A DNA stretch of 64,000 nucleotides from Acidimangrovimonas sediminis. GTDB lineage: Bacteria > Pseudomonadota > Alphaproteobacteria > Rhodobacterales > Rhodobacteraceae. Shown one piece after another: positions 16,162-25,719 of this stretch. A program made the position numbers and the translations under genes. The stretch is taken from NCBI RefSeq assembly GCF_002871005.1, contig NZ_PHSN01000004.1, positions 414,644-478,643 on the forward strand, given 5' to 3'. Within the stretch, counting starts at the first letter, position 1. Every line of letters starts with the position of its first letter. The notes beneath the pieces are model-generated. The model saw nothing but the letters and a program-made list of their open reading frames with translations, was not told the origin of the DNA and made no database searches.

Positions 16162-17828
16162 GCGGCGGACCCGGCGGTCCCCGTGACCGGAGCGCGCCCG
16201 CTGTCCCCCTCCGGCACCGCGCCGTCGCGCACCAGCTTCCAGTTGATCGCGTCGAGCAACGCCTCGAACGAGGCATCGACGATGTTGGGCGAGACACCGA
16301 CCGTCGACCAGCGCCGCCCCTGCCCGTCCTCGCTGTCGATGATGACGCGGGTCACGGCCTCGGTCCCGCCCTGGGTGATCCGCACCTTGAAATCGACGAG
16401 GCGCAGATCGTCGATATGGCACTGGTACGGCCCCAGATCCTTGGCCAGCGCCTTCGACAGCGCGTTGACGGGCCCGCGGTCGGATCCGGCCTCGTCCATG
16501 CTCTCGCTCACCGACAGGCGCTTTTCGTCGCCGATCTTCACCACGACGACGGCCTCGGAGAGGCTCACCATCCGGTCGTACTTGTTCTTGCGCCGCTCCA
16601 CCGTGACCCGGTAGCGCTTCACCTCGAAGAACGTGGGCATCAGGCCCAGTTCGGCCCGCGCCACCAGCTCGAACGAGGCCTGCGCGCCGTCATAGGCATA
16701 ACCCTGATCCTCGCGCTGCTTGATGGTCTCGAGGATCCGGCCGAGCGCCGGGTCGCCCGGGGCCACCTCGATCCCGGCGTCCTTGAGGCGCGCGCGAAGG
16801 TTCGACTGCCCGGCCTGGTTCGACATCGGGATGACGCGCTCGTTCCCCACCGCCTCGGGCGGGATATGTTCGTAGGTCGACGGATCCTTGACGATCGCGC
16901 TGGCATGCAGCCCGGCCTTGTGCGCGAAGGCCGACGACCCGACATAGGCCGCGCCCCGCTGCGGCACCCGGTTGAGGATGTCGTCCAGCTTGCGGCTGGT
17001 GCGGGTCAGCCCTTCCAGCGCCGCGCGCGAGACGCCGATCTCGAAGCGGCTGGCATAGGGTTCCTTGAGCATCAGCGTCGGGATCAGCGCGGTCAGGTTG
17101 GCGTTGCCGCAGCGCTCCCCCAGACCGTTCAACGTTCCCTGCACCTGCCGCACCCCGGCCTCGACGGCGGCAAGGCTGGCGGCCACCGCCATCTCGGTGT
17201 CGTTATGGGTGTGGATGCCGAGGATCTCGCCGGGGATCCCCTCGGCGATGACCTCGGCCACGATCCGGCGCACCTCGGCGGGCAGCGTGCCCCCATTGGT
17301 GTCGCACAGCACGATCCAGCGCGCACCGGCATCCTGCGCGGCCTTCAGACAGGCCAGTGCATAGGGGCGGTTCGCCTTCCAGCCATCGAAGAAGTGCTCC
17401 GCATCGAACAGCGCCTCGCGCCCCTCGGCGACCATGTGGGCGACCGAGGCGCCGATGTTCTCGAGGTTCTCGTCGAGCGTGATGCCCAGCGCCGTGGTGA
17501 CATGGAAATCATGAGTTTTGCCCACCAGGCAGACGGCCGGCGTGCGCGCGTTCATCACCGCCGCCAGCACATCGTCATTGGCGGCCGAGCGCCCCGCCCG
17601 CTTCGTCATCCCGAAGGCGGTGAAGGTGGCGCGGGTCTCGGGGCGGGCCTCGAAGAACTCGCTGTCCGTGGGGTTCGCCCCGGGCCAGCCGCCCTCGATG
17701 TAATCCACGCCCAGCGCGTCGAGCATCTCGGCGATCTGCACCTTTTCGGGGGTCGAGAACTGCACGCCCTGGGTCTGCTGCCCGTCGCGCAATGTCGTGT
17801 CGTAGAGGTAGAGGCGTTCCCTAGTCAT
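16158..17828 (-). CDS. cimA: (R)-citramalate synthase
   Basis: A 556-residue enzyme of the isopropylmalate/citramalate synthase family that condenses pyruvate with acetyl-CoA, a route to isoleucine and 2-ketobutyrate. The catalytic barrel shows YDTTLRDGQQTQGVQFS, GIHTHNDTEMAVA and GERCGNANL; the C-terminal regulatory LeuA-dimer domain includes VKIGDEKRLSVSESMDEAGS and VDFKVRITQGGTEAVTRV. The ATG at 17828 with a GGGAGGG site is preferred over one 21 bp upstream. Length and GGWPGANPTD near the N-terminus fit the CimA (LeuA2) branch. Confidence 0.93.
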   Translation of the reverse strand: MTRERLYLYDTTLRDGQQTQGVQFSTPEKVQIAEMLDALGVDYIEGGWPGANPTDSEFFEARPETRATFTAFGMTKRAGRSAANDDVLAAVMNARTPAVCLVGKTHDFHVTTALGITLDENLENIGASVAHMVAEGREALFDAEHFFDGWKANRPYALACLKAAQDAGARWIVLCDTNGGTLPAEVRRIVAEVIAEGIPGEILGIHTHNDTEMAVAASLAAVEAGVRQVQGTLNGLGERCGNANLTALIPTLMLKEPYASRFEIGVSRAALEGLTRTSRKLDDILNRVPQRGAAYVGSSAFAHKAGLHASAIVKDPSTYEHIPPEAVGNERVIPMSNQAGQSNLRARLKDAGIEVAPGDPALGRILETIKQREDQGYAYDGAQASFELVARAELGLMPTFFEVKRYRVTVERRKNKYDRMVSLSEAVVVVKIGDEKRLSVSESMDEAGSDRGPVNALSKALAKDLGPYQCHIDDLRLVDFKVRITQGGTEAVTRVIIDSEDGQGRRWSTVGVSPNIVDASFEALLDAINWKLVRDGAVPEGDSGRAPVTGTAGSAA

Positions 17829-17843
17829 GGCGACCCTCCCTGC

Positions 17844-17866
17844 CTTCATCTTGGCGAAAATACTCC
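17844..17866 (-). repeat. Dispersed GGAGTATTT intergenic element, copy 3
   Basis: The minus strand reads GGAGTATTTTCGCCAAGATG. It is preceded on that strand by CACACCCCCGGACCTCCGTG, which matches the flank of copy 4 near 27441-27460 at most positions, so the composite is a real repeat. It lies between cysS and cimA. Confidence 0.65.
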
Positions 17867-17945
17867 ACGGAGGTCCGGGGGTGTGCCCCCCCCGGGCGCA
17901 CCGCCGTGGGCGTCACGGGCGTCACGGGAGAGACTGCGGCCCCCA

Positions 17946-19340
17946 TCACAAGCCCTCCAGCTTCGCGGCGTCGAACTCAGGCCCCGGCAGCAGCTCCACC
18001 CCCGCCTTCGACATCCGCACTTCGACCCCGGCGGCCAGCAACCCGGCCTTGAGGTGATCCACGCGGGAGAAATCCTTACTCTCCATCGCCGCCGCCCGCG
18101 CCTCGGCCAGCGTCTCCGCCCAGCCGGACAGGTCGGCCGCGGGCGCCTCGGCCCAGTTGCCCATCCCGTCCTCCAGAAGCCCCAGCATCGCCGCCGACGC
18201 CTTCAGCCCCGCCGCGTCCCCCGCCCCCGCAAGACGGTGGAGCTCCGCGATGGCGCCCGCCGTGTTCAGGTCGTCGGCCAGCGCCGCCACCACCGCGGGC
18301 GCCGGGCTCGGCGCGGGCTCGATGCCCGCGACGAGACCGCGCCACTTGCGCAGCGTGGCCTCCGCCTGTGCGGCCTTCTCCGCCGTCCAATCCATCGGCT
18401 TGGAATAATGCGTGCCCATGAAGACGAAGCGTATCACCTCGCCCGGCACGCCCTGATCGAGAAGATCGCGCACGGTGAAGAAATTCCCCAGGCTCTTGGA
18501 CATCTTCCTGCCCTCGACCTGAAGCATTTCGTTGTGCATCCAGACATTGGCGAACCCCGCCCCGGGATGGGCGCAGCACGATTGCGCCAGCTCGTTCTCA
18601 TGATGCGGGAACTGCAGGTCGATGCCGCCGCCGTGGATGTCAAAGCTCTCCCCCAACAGCTCATAGGACATGGCCGAGCATTCGATGTGCCACCCCGGAC
18701 GCCCGCGCCCCCAGGGGCTGTCCCAGCCCGGCAGGTCGTCGGTCGAGGGCTTCCAGAGGACGAAATCCATCGGGTCTTCCTTGAACGGCGCCACCTCGAC
18801 CCGGGCGCCGGCGATCATGTCGTCGACCGACCGGCCCGACAGCGCACCGTAATCGCGATAGGAACGAACCCGGAACAGAACATGGCCGTCCTTGGCATAG
18901 GCATGCCCCTTGGCGACCAGCGCCTCAATCATGCCGATCATCGCGCCGATCCATTCGGTCGCGCGCGGCTCCAGCGTGGGGCGCAGCGCGCCCAGCGCAT
19001 CCATGTCGGCGTGATACCAGCCGATCGTCTCGTCCGTCAGGTGCCGGATGATCGCCTCGAGCGGGCGGGTGTCGCCGTCCGACACCATCTTCGCCGCCCG
19101 CGCGTTGATCTTGTCGTCGACGTCGGTGAAATTCCGGACGTAGGTGACGTGGTCCTCGCCATAGACATGGCGCAACAGGCGGAAGAGCGTGTCGAAAACG
19201 ACCACGGGCCGCGCGTTGCCCAGGTGCGCGCGGTCATAGACCGTCGGCCCACAGACATACATCCGCACGTCGTCCTCCCGGATCGGCCGGAAGATGTCCT
19301 TCTTGCGGGTCTTTGTGTTCGTCAGGCGGATCTCGACCAT
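17946..19340 (-). CDS. cysS: Cysteinyl-tRNA synthetase
   Basis: A 464-residue class I synthetase charging tRNA-Cys. It has the opening [18 protein letters not shown] (zinc-binding Cys and the HIGH-equivalent HLGN), the second zinc segment [15 protein letters not shown] with [17 protein letters not shown], and the KMSKS loop [14 protein letters not shown]. The length is full and a GAGGAG site precedes the start. A long unassigned region lies upstream. Confidence 0.97.
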   Translation of the reverse strand: MVEIRLTNTKTRKKDIFRPIREDDVRMYVCGPTVYDRAHLGNARPVVVFDTLFRLLRHVYGEDHVTYVRNFTDVDDKINARAAKMVSDGDTRPLEAIIRHLTDETIGWYHADMDALGALRPTLEPRATEWIGAMIGMIEALVAKGHAYAKDGHVLFRVRSYRDYGALSGRSVDDMIAGARVEVAPFKEDPMDFVLWKPSTDDLPGWDSPWGRGRPGWHIECSAMSYELLGESFDIHGGGIDLQFPHHENELAQSCCAHPGAGFANVWMHNEMLQVEGRKMSKSLGNFFTVRDLLDQGVPGEVIRFVFMGTHYSKPMDWTAEKAAQAEATLRKWRGLVAGIEPAPSPAPAVVAALADDLNTAGAIAELHRLAGAGDAAGLKASAAMLGLLEDGMGNWAEAPAADLSGWAETLAEARAAAMESKDFSRVDHLKAGLLAAGVEVRMSKAGVELLPGPEFDAAKLEGL

Positions 19341-19872
19341 GGTCTCCTCGCAGGCTGGCGCCGGCGGGCGTATCAGGTTCGGTCTGGCTTTGGAACAGAG
19401 GAACGGGCCCGCGCGACGGATGTCAGCGGGTAATGCAGCAGATGATGAGGGCGGCGTTCGTTCTCATGGCACCGTCGCTAACACGCCACACCGCGCCAAG
19501 GCAAGGGACAAGCGCCCACGCACGCCCCGCCGTTCCCCCGGCACCGGCTACACGCCGGCCGAGGGCCTGCGCTTGGGATGGCGCGCCCACCCCTCAATGC
19601 TGGTGCTTTACACAGACCAAATCCGCATGCCGCATGTCCCGATCGCGCGGGCGCACAGGACGCCGCCACGCAGCGACGAGCAAATACGCGACCGGCGCTC
19701 GTTCAGGCGACCGCGCAGGTGGCAACGGTGCCCCGAGTTCGGGGGTTGGGACCGGCCCCCAAGGCAAGGGCGGCCGTTCAGGGTGCCCGCATCGGACACG
19801 CGGTGGCAGGCATGCGCGCCGAGGTGGCCTCAGCCTCCCCTCAGGCCGGACCCCACGCCTGCCGCCCGAGGC
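19341..19872. other. 532-bp non-coding gap upstream of cysS
   Basis: It separates the start of cysS from the end of the VOC gene, both leftward. It must contain the cysS promoter. Open frames here are GC-bias shadows with Arg/Pro-rich translations. I see no tRNA fold, convincing -10/-35 pair, or strong hairpin. Confidence 0.5.
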
Positions 19873-20259
19873 TCAGCCGTAGCTGACGACCTCGTATTCC
19901 ACCCCGTCTCGGTCATGGAAATAGAACCGCCGTCCGGGCTCGTAATCGGCGTGGTTCATCGGCTCCAGCCCCTCGGCCCGGACCTGCGCCTCGGTGGCGT
20001 CGAGGTCGTCGACCACCACCCCCACGTGGTTCAACCCGCCCAGCTGGCGGTAATTGTCCTGTGCGGGCACCTGCGCCCCGGCGCCGCCCGGCCCGGTGTA
20101 AAGCGCAAGGTACTGGTCCCCCGTGCCCACGTGCACGGTGTAGCCGTTGCCAAGCGCCGGGCCCTCCCAGCGCAGCTCCCAGCCGAAGAGCCGCCCCATC
20201 AGAGCCGCCGTCGCCTTCGGGTCGCGCACCGTCAGGTTCACATGTTCGATCTTCGCCAT
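19873..20259 (-). CDS. VOC (glyoxalase/bleomycin-resistance) family protein
   Basis: A 128-residue vicinal-oxygen-chelate protein with two beta-alpha-beta-beta-beta repeats. The first starts IEHVNLTVRDPKATAALMG with a metal-ligand His at residue 6; the second has LNHVGVVVDDLDATEAQVR and ends YFHDRDGVEYEVVSYG, which supplies a candidate acidic ligand. It might be a glyoxalase I-like lyase or dioxygenase-fold enzyme; the substrate is not deducible. The ATG at 20259 sits behind a GAGGGAGATCGAGAGG leader. Confidence 0.82.
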   Translation of the reverse strand: MAKIEHVNLTVRDPKATAALMGRLFGWELRWEGPALGNGYTVHVGTGDQYLALYTGPGGAGAQVPAQDNYRQLGGLNHVGVVVDDLDATEAQVRAEGLEPMNHADYEPGRRFYFHDRDGVEYEVVSYG

Positions 20260-20505
20260 CCTCTCGATCTCCCTCGATTCGCTTCGGATGGCTCCCTGAT
20301 AATTCCTCAAGTCTCCTTCAGGTCCAGCGCGAATGTGCCTGCTGCCGCGAACCCCTCGCCGCGCGCGGAGAGTTTTCGCCGAAAACTCTCTCCACCCCGG
20401 CCTTTCCGCACCCGGCCTCACGCGCCACACCTTCTCCCCCGTCCCTCTTGCCTTTCCCCGGCCCCTGTGGTCCCCCTCTCGGCACAACACAGCGGAGTGA
20501 CGGGC

Positions 20506-21693
20506 ATGAAGATCGCGAACCGGATCGGGCATATCACGCAGGGTGCCGGCGACGGCTGGGAGATCTACTACCGCACCCGCGAGATGATCGCGGCCGGAGA
20601 GCGCGTGCTGACCCTGACCATCGGCGAGCACGACATCCGCACCGATCCGTCGATCCTGAACGCGATGCACGACAGCGCCATGGCGGGCAACACCGGCTAT
20701 GCCTTCGGTCCCGGCAACCGCGACCTGCGCGAGGAGGTGGCGGCCCGCGTCGCCGCGCGCACCGGTGCGGAGACCTCTTGGCGAAACGTCGTCATCACCC
20801 CCGGCGGGCAGGCCGCCCTCTTCGCGACCCACATGGCCCTGCTCGATCAGGGCGACCGGGCCCTGCACTGCGACCCCTATTACGCCACCTACCCCGGCAC
20901 GATCCGTGCGACCGGCGCCGATGCGGCCGTGGTGGCGACCCGCTCGTCCGAGGATTTCCTGCCGCAGGAACGGGCGATCCACGACGCGGTTGCCGCCGAT
21001 CCGCGCGGGGCGAAGACCCTGCTGATCAACACGCCGAACAATCCCACCGGCGTGATCTACCCCCGCGCCACGCTGGAGGGGATCGCCCGCGCGGTGACCG
21101 ACGCGGACCTGTGGCTGATCTCGGACGAGGTCTACGACAGCCAGGTCTGGCAGGGCGAACACCTCAGCCCCCGCGCGCTTCCCGGCATGGCCGGGCGCAC
21201 CATCGCCGTGGGGTCGATGTCGAAGAGCCACGCGATGACCGGGTCGCGCCTCGGCTGGGTGGTGGCGCCCGAGCCGGTGGCCGAGGCGATCGCGACGCTG
21301 GCCACGAACACTACCTATGGCGTGCCCGCCTTCATCCAGGACGCGGCCCTCTTCGCGCTGCGCCAGGGCCCGGCGTTCGAGGAAAAGATCGCCGCCCCCT
21401 TCCGCCGCCGGCGCGAGATCGCGATGCGGGTGCTCACGGGGCACAACGCGATACGGGTGATCCCCTCGTCCGGGGCGATGTACGTGATGCTCGACATCCG
21501 GGCCACCGGCCTGACCGGGACGGGCTTTGCCAACCGGTTGCTCGACGAGGAGAAGATCGCGGTGATGCCGGGTGAAAGCTTTGGCGCGGCCTCGGCCGGG
21601 CACGTCCGGGTGGCCCTGACCATCGCCGACGACCTGTTCGAAGAGGCGATCGGACGCCTCGCCTCCTTCGCCGATCGGCAGATGGACGCCTGA
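20506..21693 (+). CDS. Class I/II PLP-dependent aminotransferase
   Basis: A 395-residue fold-type I aminotransferase. PLP contacts are seen in LLINTPNNPTGVIYPRA, LWLISDEVYDSQVW and the Schiff-base lysine motif SMSKSHAMTGSRLGW; the C-terminal Arg for the substrate carboxylate is in HVRVALTI. The N-terminus is LTLTIGEHDIRTDPSIL. The likely start is the ATG at 20506 with a weak GGAG site. It is a single gene, so the amino-acid specificity is not shown by context. Confidence 0.88.
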   Translation: MKIANRIGHITQGAGDGWEIYYRTREMIAAGERVLTLTIGEHDIRTDPSILNAMHDSAMAGNTGYAFGPGNRDLREEVAARVAARTGAETSWRNVVITPGGQAALFATHMALLDQGDRALHCDPYYATYPGTIRATGADAAVVATRSSEDFLPQERAIHDAVAADPRGAKTLLINTPNNPTGVIYPRATLEGIARAVTDADLWLISDEVYDSQVWQGEHLSPRALPGMAGRTIAVGSMSKSHAMTGSRLGWVVAPEPVAEAIATLATNTTYGVPAFIQDAALFALRQGPAFEEKIAAPFRRRREIAMRVLTGHNAIRVIPSSGAMYVMLDIRATGLTGTGFANRLLDEEKIAVMPGESFGAASAGHVRVALTIADDLFEEAIGRLASFADRQMDA

Positions 21694-21880
21694 CCCCGAA
21701 CCTCTCCCCAAACTTCTCCCTGCCGCCGCCCGCGCCCTCCGCGCGCAGGGCCTCGGCGCCAGGCGTCTCCCGGGATCTGACGATCCGGCCGGAACCCGCC
21801 GACCTCCGCCCCCGTTGCCATAGGTGACAGGCCCCGCCGCAACGGATCGGCGGAGGCGCGAGCAGGGGGGGAAGAGCGGC

Positions 21881-22723
21881 GTGCGAGCATGGCTGGCAGG
21901 AAACCGGATCGGTGCGGTCCTGATGATGGCGGCGCTGGCCGCGTTGGCGGGTTGCGGCGGCCCCGGGCCGATCAAGGGGCGGCTGGCCGCACCGCGCGAT
22001 CTCGAGGCCGCGGATTACCGGGCCGACGGCATTCCGGGAAGCTTCGGCGACACCAGCCCGATCGACTGGGGACCGATGGCACCCGACCGCTACCCGGTGC
22101 ACGGGATCGACGCCTCGCGCTTCCAGGGCCGGATCGACTGGTCCCGCGCCCGCGCCGCGGGGGTCAGCTTCGCCTGGCTCAAGGCCACCGAGGGCGGTGA
22201 CCGCGTCGATCCGGGGATCGAGGCCAACATGGGCGCGGCCCGGGCCGCGGGGGTCGCAGTCGGGCTCTACCACTTCTATTACTTCTGCCGTACCGCGCGC
22301 GAACAGGCCGAATGGTTCATCGCGCATGCGCCGCGCCACCCGGGCGACCTGCCCCCGGTGCTCGACATGGAATGGAACCACGCATCGCGCACCTGCCCAC
22401 GCCGGCCCTCGCCCGCACGGGTGAAAGCCGACATCCGCACCTTCTCGGCCCTGGTCACGCGGCACTTCGGCACCGCTCCGGTGATCTACACCACGCCCGA
22501 CTTCTACGCCGACAACGACCTCGGCAGCCTCAACACCGCGGATATCTGGCTGCGCTCGGTCGCGGCGCATCCGTCCGAGATCTATCCAGACGAGCGCTGG
22601 ACCTTCTGGCAATACAGCGGCACCGGCGTGGTGCCCGGCGTCGGCGGCGTGGTCGACCTTGACACCTTCGCGGGGTCGGCGGGGGATTGGGTGACCTGGC
22701 TGCTCAGGCGGCGCCAGCCCTGA
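21881..22723 (+). CDS. GH25 lysozyme-like lipoprotein
   Basis: A 280-residue secreted muramidase cleaving the N-acetylmuramyl-glucosamine bond of peptidoglycan. A signal sequence with lipobox LAGC predicts lipid anchoring. The GH25 domain shows YPVHGIDASRFQGRIDW at the start (Asp at the barrel mouth), AWLKATEGGDRVDP, YHFYYFC and the catalytic VLDMEWNH. A GTG start at 21881 places the signal peptide correctly; an in-frame GTG at 21824 would add 19 charged residues. It may act in cell-wall remodelling. No phage genes or holin accompany it. Confidence 0.88.
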   Translation: MRAWLAGNRIGAVLMMAALAALAGCGGPGPIKGRLAAPRDLEAADYRADGIPGSFGDTSPIDWGPMAPDRYPVHGIDASRFQGRIDWSRARAAGVSFAWLKATEGGDRVDPGIEANMGAARAAGVAVGLYHFYYFCRTAREQAEWFIAHAPRHPGDLPPVLDMEWNHASRTCPRRPSPARVKADIRTFSALVTRHFGTAPVIYTTPDFYADNDLGSLNTADIWLRSVAAHPSEIYPDERWTFWQYSGTGVVPGVGGVVDLDTFAGSAGDWVTWLLRRRQP

Positions 22724-22821
22724 GGTGGGCGGCCCGTTCCTTCAGCGTTCGGATTGACACGATCGGACTGGCACGATCGGCGAAGCGCGACCGGCGGAGC
22801 GCCCAGACCGCCGGTCCCGGC

Positions 22822-23436
22822 TCAGGCCCCGATGCGGGTGAAGGAATTGCGCGCATCCGGACCGACGCCCAGCCAGCCCGCGACCACGGCCCGGACATGG
22901 GCGATGATCTCGGTCTTCTGGGTCTGGCCGCGGGCGCTGGCCTCCTCAGCCGCCTTGCCCGTCAGGCCGGGCAGCGCGGCCTGGATCGGGGTCGGCGGCA
23001 CCAGAACCTTGCCGCTCCTGGCGTCCACCACCGCGATGGTGAAATCGACGTTCAGCACCCCCACGTTCTGCATCGAGAGCGCCTCCGCCCGGGGCGTCAG
23101 GGCGTGGAAGCGCTGCAGGAACACCTCGATCACCACCGGCTGCCGGCCGGGCAGACCCCGCGCACCGGCGGCAACCGCGGTCCGAAGGATCGCCGCCACC
23201 TGCGCCCGCCGGTCACCCGGACCGTCACCGTGCCAGACGATATCGGCATCCGGCACCAGGGTGTTGGCGTCGGACACGGTCAGGTTCGGCGGAACGGCCA
23301 CGTCGACCCGGGCGAGGTGCCAGTTGCGCGACTCGGACGGTGGCACCGCGCTGGGATAGCTGGTGGCAAAGCGCGTGGCGCAGGCGCCGAGCGCGGTGGC
23401 CCCGAGCAGGACGAGAAGGGTACGGCGGGCGATCAT
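22822..23436 (-). CDS. DUF6778-like lipoprotein
   Basis: A 204-residue predicted lipoprotein: basic start MIARR, hydrophobic core, lipobox LGAC. The mature part has WHLARVDVAVPPNLTVSDAN, DIVWHGDGPGDRRAQVAAIL and NVGVLNVDFTIAVVDARSG, a conserved-looking pattern I associate with a DUF6778-type rhodobacterial family. No enzyme motif is visible. It converges with the GH25 gene, 98 bp apart. Confidence 0.65.
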   Translation of the reverse strand: MIARRTLLVLLGATALGACATRFATSYPSAVPPSESRNWHLARVDVAVPPNLTVSDANTLVPDADIVWHGDGPGDRRAQVAAILRTAVAAGARGLPGRQPVVIEVFLQRFHALTPRAEALSMQNVGVLNVDFTIAVVDARSGKVLVPPTPIQAALPGLTGKAAEEASARGQTQKTEIIAHVRAVVAGWLGVGPDARNSFTRIGA

Positions 23437-24223
23437 GGCGGGCTCCGTCAGGGAAGGTCATCCCGGATGTGCCACCCGCCCCCGCCCCTGCGCAACGCCC
23501 AAGGCCCCGCCCGCGCATCATGAGCCCGGGCCTGTGCCCTGATACGCGCAGTTTCGGCGCGCGCCGCAGGGGGATACCCGCCGCTGCATCCGCCCGGCCA
23601 GTGCCGGTTCGACCACGGCAGGGCGGCGCCGCCCCCTGCCCGCCGAAGCTGCCGGTCCGGCTGCGGCCCCATGGCTGATGTCGAGCCCGTCGCGGGCCCC
23701 ACGGGAAACCGCAGCGCGGAGATGGGCAATGAGCCGAGGCGGTCCGGGCCTGGCCGCGGTCGAGCGCCCTGAGCGGCGGCGCCCGGTCAGTAATCGCCCG
23801 CCCCGCCACCGGGCCGCGCGACGGCAGCTTCGGGCAATGGGTCGCGCCCGTCAGGCTCCCAGGGGATCGGCGCAAGTTCCTGCAACGCCGGCCCAAAGCA
23901 CGGGAAGGGGACGGCGGGTGATCGAAAGGCATGACCAAGCTGTGGCGCCACAGCTCCAATCCGATCATCGGGCCACGCGATGCCGGCATAGGACGACGTG
24001 CGCCGACGTCAGGCTTCCGGGCACACGGCGCCAACCTCGAAACGCAGGACCAGACAAGCGCGGGAGGGGCACGGCGGGCGACAGGAAAGGCACCGGACGG
24101 GATGGTGTGCCAGAGCGCCCGACCCGCTGCGATGTCGTGCAACGGCGATCGCCCGCCCGGCTTGTGGCGCCACCGGCTCTGTGCCTTGATGCGGGCGGAT
24201 GAACATGAAGCGGAGAGCCAGCA
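23437..24223. other. 787-bp non-coding gap with degenerate repeats
   Basis: This is the longest gene-free stretch. Open frames are Arg/Pro-rich shadows. It contains an 18-bp perfect palindrome AGCTGTGGCGCCACAGCT at 23938-23955. Two similar segments near 23846-23930 and 24001-24092, offset by about 155 bp, share blocks such as CGGGA.GGG.ACGGCGGG and AAAGGCA. It could be a decayed duplication or a regulatory region for the divergent lipoprotein and PLP-decarboxylase genes. Confidence 0.55.
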
Positions 24224-25609
24224 ATGAACCACGACGAGCTGCGCGACTGGTCGAAACGGGCGGCTGACTGGGGCCACGCCTATCACGCGGGGCTGCGCGA
24301 CCGCCCGGTCCGTGCCGCCACGACGCCGGGAGAGATCGCGGCGATGCTCCCCCCCGCCCCGCCCGAGCAAGCCGAGGCGATGGAGACGATCTTCGCCGAT
24401 TTCGAACGGATCGTGCCGCCGGGCCTGACCCATTGGCAGCACCCCCGCTTCTTCGCCTATTTCCCCGCGAACGCGGCGCCCGCCTCGATGCTGGCAGAAC
24501 AGCTGGCCAACACGATCGCCGCGCAGGGAATGCTGTGGCAGACCTCGCCCGCGCTGACCGAGATCGAACAGGTGATGATGGTCTGGCTGCGCGAGGCCCT
24601 CGGTCTCGGCCCCGGTTTCACCGGCACGATCCACGACAGCGCCACCACCGCCACCCTCTCGGCCGTGCTGACGATGCGCGAGCGCGCGCTTGACTGGAAG
24701 GGGATCGAGACCGGCCTGTCGGGCCAGCCGCCGGTCAGGATCTACGTCAGCCCCGAGGCGCATTCCTCGGTCGACAAGGCGGTGCGGGTGGCGGGGATCG
24801 GGCAGGCCAACCTCGTCCGCATCCCGACCGACGCCCACAACGCGATGAAGCCCGGGGCGCTGGCTGGCGCGATCGCGGCCGACCGCGCCGCGGGGTTCCT
24901 TCCCGCAGGGATCGTGCTGGTTGCGGGCGGCACCTCGATCGGCGCCTTCGACGGGATCCGCGACTGCCTCCAGGTCGCGCAGGCCGAGGGGCTGTATACC
25001 CATGTCGATGCCGCCTGGGCCGGCTCTGCGATGATCTGCCCCGAGTTCCGGCCGCTCTGGGACGGGGTCGAGGGGGCGGATTCGGTCGTCTTCAACCCGC
25101 ACAAGTGGCTGGGCGCACAGTTCGACTGCGCGGTTCAATTCCTCGCCGATCCCGCGCCGCAGGTGCGAACGCTGGGCCTCAGGCCGGTCTTCCTCGAGAC
25201 GCTGGAACACGAGGAGGTGGTGAATTTCAACGAGTGGACGGTGCCCATGGGCCGGCGCTTTCGCGCCCTGAAGCTGTGGTTCCTGATCCGCGCCTATGGC
25301 CTTGACGGATTGCGCGCGCGGATCCGCGACCACGTCGCCTGGGCAGAGGCGCTGTGCACTGACCTGGCCGGGATCGAGGGGGTCGAGATCGTCACCGGGC
25401 CGTCGCTGTCGCTCTTCACCTTCGCGCTTACGGCGGGGGATGCGGCGACCGAGGCGCTGCTGACCCGGATCAACGAGGACGGCCGGGTCTACCTGACCCA
25501 GACGCGGCACGACGGACGCTTCGTGATCCGCGTGCAGGTGGGCCAGTTCGACTGCACCCGCGAGGACGTGATGACCGTGGCCGCCGTGGTGCGCGAGCTG
25601 CTGGCCTGA
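24224..25609 (+). CDS. PLP-dependent group II amino-acid decarboxylase
   Basis: A 461-residue aromatic-L-amino-acid decarboxylase-like enzyme. Family motifs: THWQHPRFFAYFPANAA, SPALTEIEQVMMVW, DSATTATLSAVLTMRERAL, the cofactor Asp in THVDAAWAGSAMI, and the lysine motif FNPHKWLGAQFDC. The C-terminus, including QTRHDGRFVIRVQVGQFDC, is complete. Likely substrates are tyrosine, phenylalanine, tryptophan or DOPA, but none is shown by the single-gene context. Confidence 0.88.
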   Translation: MNHDELRDWSKRAADWGHAYHAGLRDRPVRAATTPGEIAAMLPPAPPEQAEAMETIFADFERIVPPGLTHWQHPRFFAYFPANAAPASMLAEQLANTIAAQGMLWQTSPALTEIEQVMMVWLREALGLGPGFTGTIHDSATTATLSAVLTMRERALDWKGIETGLSGQPPVRIYVSPEAHSSVDKAVRVAGIGQANLVRIPTDAHNAMKPGALAGAIAADRAAGFLPAGIVLVAGGTSIGAFDGIRDCLQVAQAEGLYTHVDAAWAGSAMICPEFRPLWDGVEGADSVVFNPHKWLGAQFDCAVQFLADPAPQVRTLGLRPVFLETLEHEEVVNFNEWTVPMGRRFRALKLWFLIRAYGLDGLRARIRDHVAWAEALCTDLAGIEGVEIVTGPSLSLFTFALTAGDAATEALLTRINEDGRVYLTQTRHDGRFVIRVQVGQFDCTREDVMTVAAVVRELLA

Positions 25610-25663
25610 GCGAGCAGGGCGCGAGCGGAGGGTCCTGAGCGGAACGCCCCCCGACCCCGGAAA

Positions 25664-25694
25664 CGAAAGAAGCGGGCCACAGGGGCCCGCTTCT
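25664..25694 (-). terminator. Intrinsic terminator of the outer-membrane protein gene
   Basis: An 11-bp perfect stem (AGAAGCGGGCC and its complement, 25668-25678 and 25684-25694) with a 5-nt loop. Read leftwards, it is followed by TTTCGTTT. It lies 25 bp after the stop of the outer-membrane gene. Confidence 0.85.
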
Positions 25695-25719
25695 CCGTCT
25701 CCAGTCCTGGGGAACAGGA

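Noticed and set aside
16416..19433. A 1,005-codon rightward open frame
   Set aside because: It is antisense to cimA and cysS, both of which have full catalytic motifs; its translation is compositionally biased with no family signature.
21881..22723. GH25 lysozyme as a prophage endolysin
   Set aside because: It has a lipoprotein signal and there is no holin, tail, capsid or integrase gene nearby; a cellular envelope role is simpler.
23225..25510. A 761-codon leftward frame spanning the 787-bp gap
   Set aside because: It is antisense to the PLP decarboxylase for most of its length and shows no domain; the gap itself is therefore not counted as coding.
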